Assembly: GCA_013152085.1 (NCBI GenBank)
Contig: JAADHC010000072.1
Coordinates: 148,343-212,342, forward strand
DNA: 64,000 nt
Reading direction: 5' to 3'
DNA from: Chlorobiota bacterium
GTDB taxonomy: Bacteria; Bacteroidota; Bacteroidia; Bacteroidales; VadinHA17
This document shows, piece after piece, positions 63,750-64,000 of the stretch. Each line of letters starts with the position of its first letter. Within the stretch, counting starts at the first letter, position 1. The notes beneath the pieces were generated by a model. That model was not told the origin of the DNA. It worked only from the letters and a program-made list of their open reading frames with translations, and searched no databases. The translations under genes and the position numbers were made by a program.

Positions 63750-64000
63750 AAAAAAAGAAAGTCCAAAGGGTGCAAGTCCCTTATGCGCTGGGGTAACGCC
63801 TGGAAGCATTAGCAAGTGGCAAGGTGGTTTGGGGTGATCCATATGATCCATACACTGAAGTAAGCCAACCGGCAAAAGTCTGAACTGACGAACAGGAACG
63901 GGATATGAGGCATGTTTATTCGGGTAAGTAACCACATCATTGCAAAGCCCTACGCACACCAAAAGGATAAGCATGTAGATTCCGCAGGATTAGATCGAAG
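63750..64000 (+). mobile_element. Probable 5' domain of a group II intron (continues past the window)
   Basis: The last 250 bases abruptly become more GC-balanced and contain the hairpin AAGGG-TGCAAGT-CCCTT, GGAAGCATTAGCAAG with GGCAAGGTGG, GTAAGCCAACCGGCAAAAGTC and CTGAACTGACGAACAGGAA. Segments of this kind occur in domain I of bacterial group II introns. No reverse-transcriptase/maturase frame starts before the edge, as expected if it lies in domain IV further on. The exact 5' boundary (normally GUGYG) could not be fixed. The alternative is another structured mobile RNA element. Confidence 0.45.

Noticed and set aside
63564..63974. 136-codon open frame on minus at the right edge
   Set aside because: It runs antisense through the inverted repeat and the intron-like RNA, has no domain-like pattern, and its composition follows the structured DNA; no start signal is present.

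Overview
The window reads as chromosome of a Bacteroidota bacterium, most likely a Bacteroidales/Marinilabiliales-type anaerobe. The signs are recurrent TAnnTTTG -7 promoter boxes (most often TATCTTTG) with almost no Shine-Dalgarno sequences, two DUF4369/TlpA lipoproteins, an HU-CCDC81/SPOR protein, methylmalonyl-CoA mutase MutAB, a lysyl-tRNA synthetase with a C-terminal extension, and a purH-mreBCD-mrdA-rodA operon. Genes are dense, on both strands, with many 1-4 nt start/stop overlaps. No rRNA operon, CRISPR array or prophage is visible.

Layout. 0-7 kb: tail of a DUF819 membrane protein, a divergent membrane pyrophosphatase, lpxH with two TlpA-like thiol lipoproteins, tRNA-Glu and rpsT. 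7-13.3 kb (minus): a nucleotide-sugar operon wbpE-wbpD-wbpB-wbpA-galE-rmlB. Its four wbp-type enzymes cover the route from UDP-GlcNAc to UDP-2,3-diacetamido-2,3-dideoxyglucuronate. 13.4-22 kb: HU/SPOR protein, mutAB, a small-gene operon (thioredoxin-like and two membrane proteins), an MBL hydrolase and a ZIP transporter. 22-36 kb: carB with an acetyltransferase and a glycosyltransferase on minus; divergently argR-argG-proC-argH-(proB-like)-proB-proA on plus; then patB-carA on minus. The carB/argR gap carries a near-perfect pair of ARG-box-like sequences over the argR promoter, and a third similar box precedes argG.

36-54 kb: rsmA, a MacB-type permease, purH with the complete rod-shape/elongasome set (mreB, mreC, mreD, mrdA, rodA), acpH, a cyclic-2,3-diphosphoglycerate-synthetase-like GTPase, an EamA transporter, gpsA-pgi and an 11-repeat Asp-box protein. 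54-61 kb: a methyltransferase, a structured intergenic element, a small membrane protein, lysS, and the plus-strand run lipA-lipB-recJ.

61.1-64 kb is visibly AT-rich accessory DNA joined exactly at the 3' end of recJ. It holds a truncated P-loop ATPase (BrxC/DUF6079-like), a frameshifted BrxF-like gene, an intact AbiEi/AbiEii pair with its own promoter and operator-like palindrome, two long inverted repeats, and at the right edge what looks like the 5' domain of a group II intron.

The most unusual items are the dead-looking ProB paralogue in tandem with a normal ProB, the mPPase lacking the canonical D(X)7KXE signature, the AbiE/BREX-like composite remnant, and the structured non-coding elements near 55.2, 63.5 and 63.8 kb.
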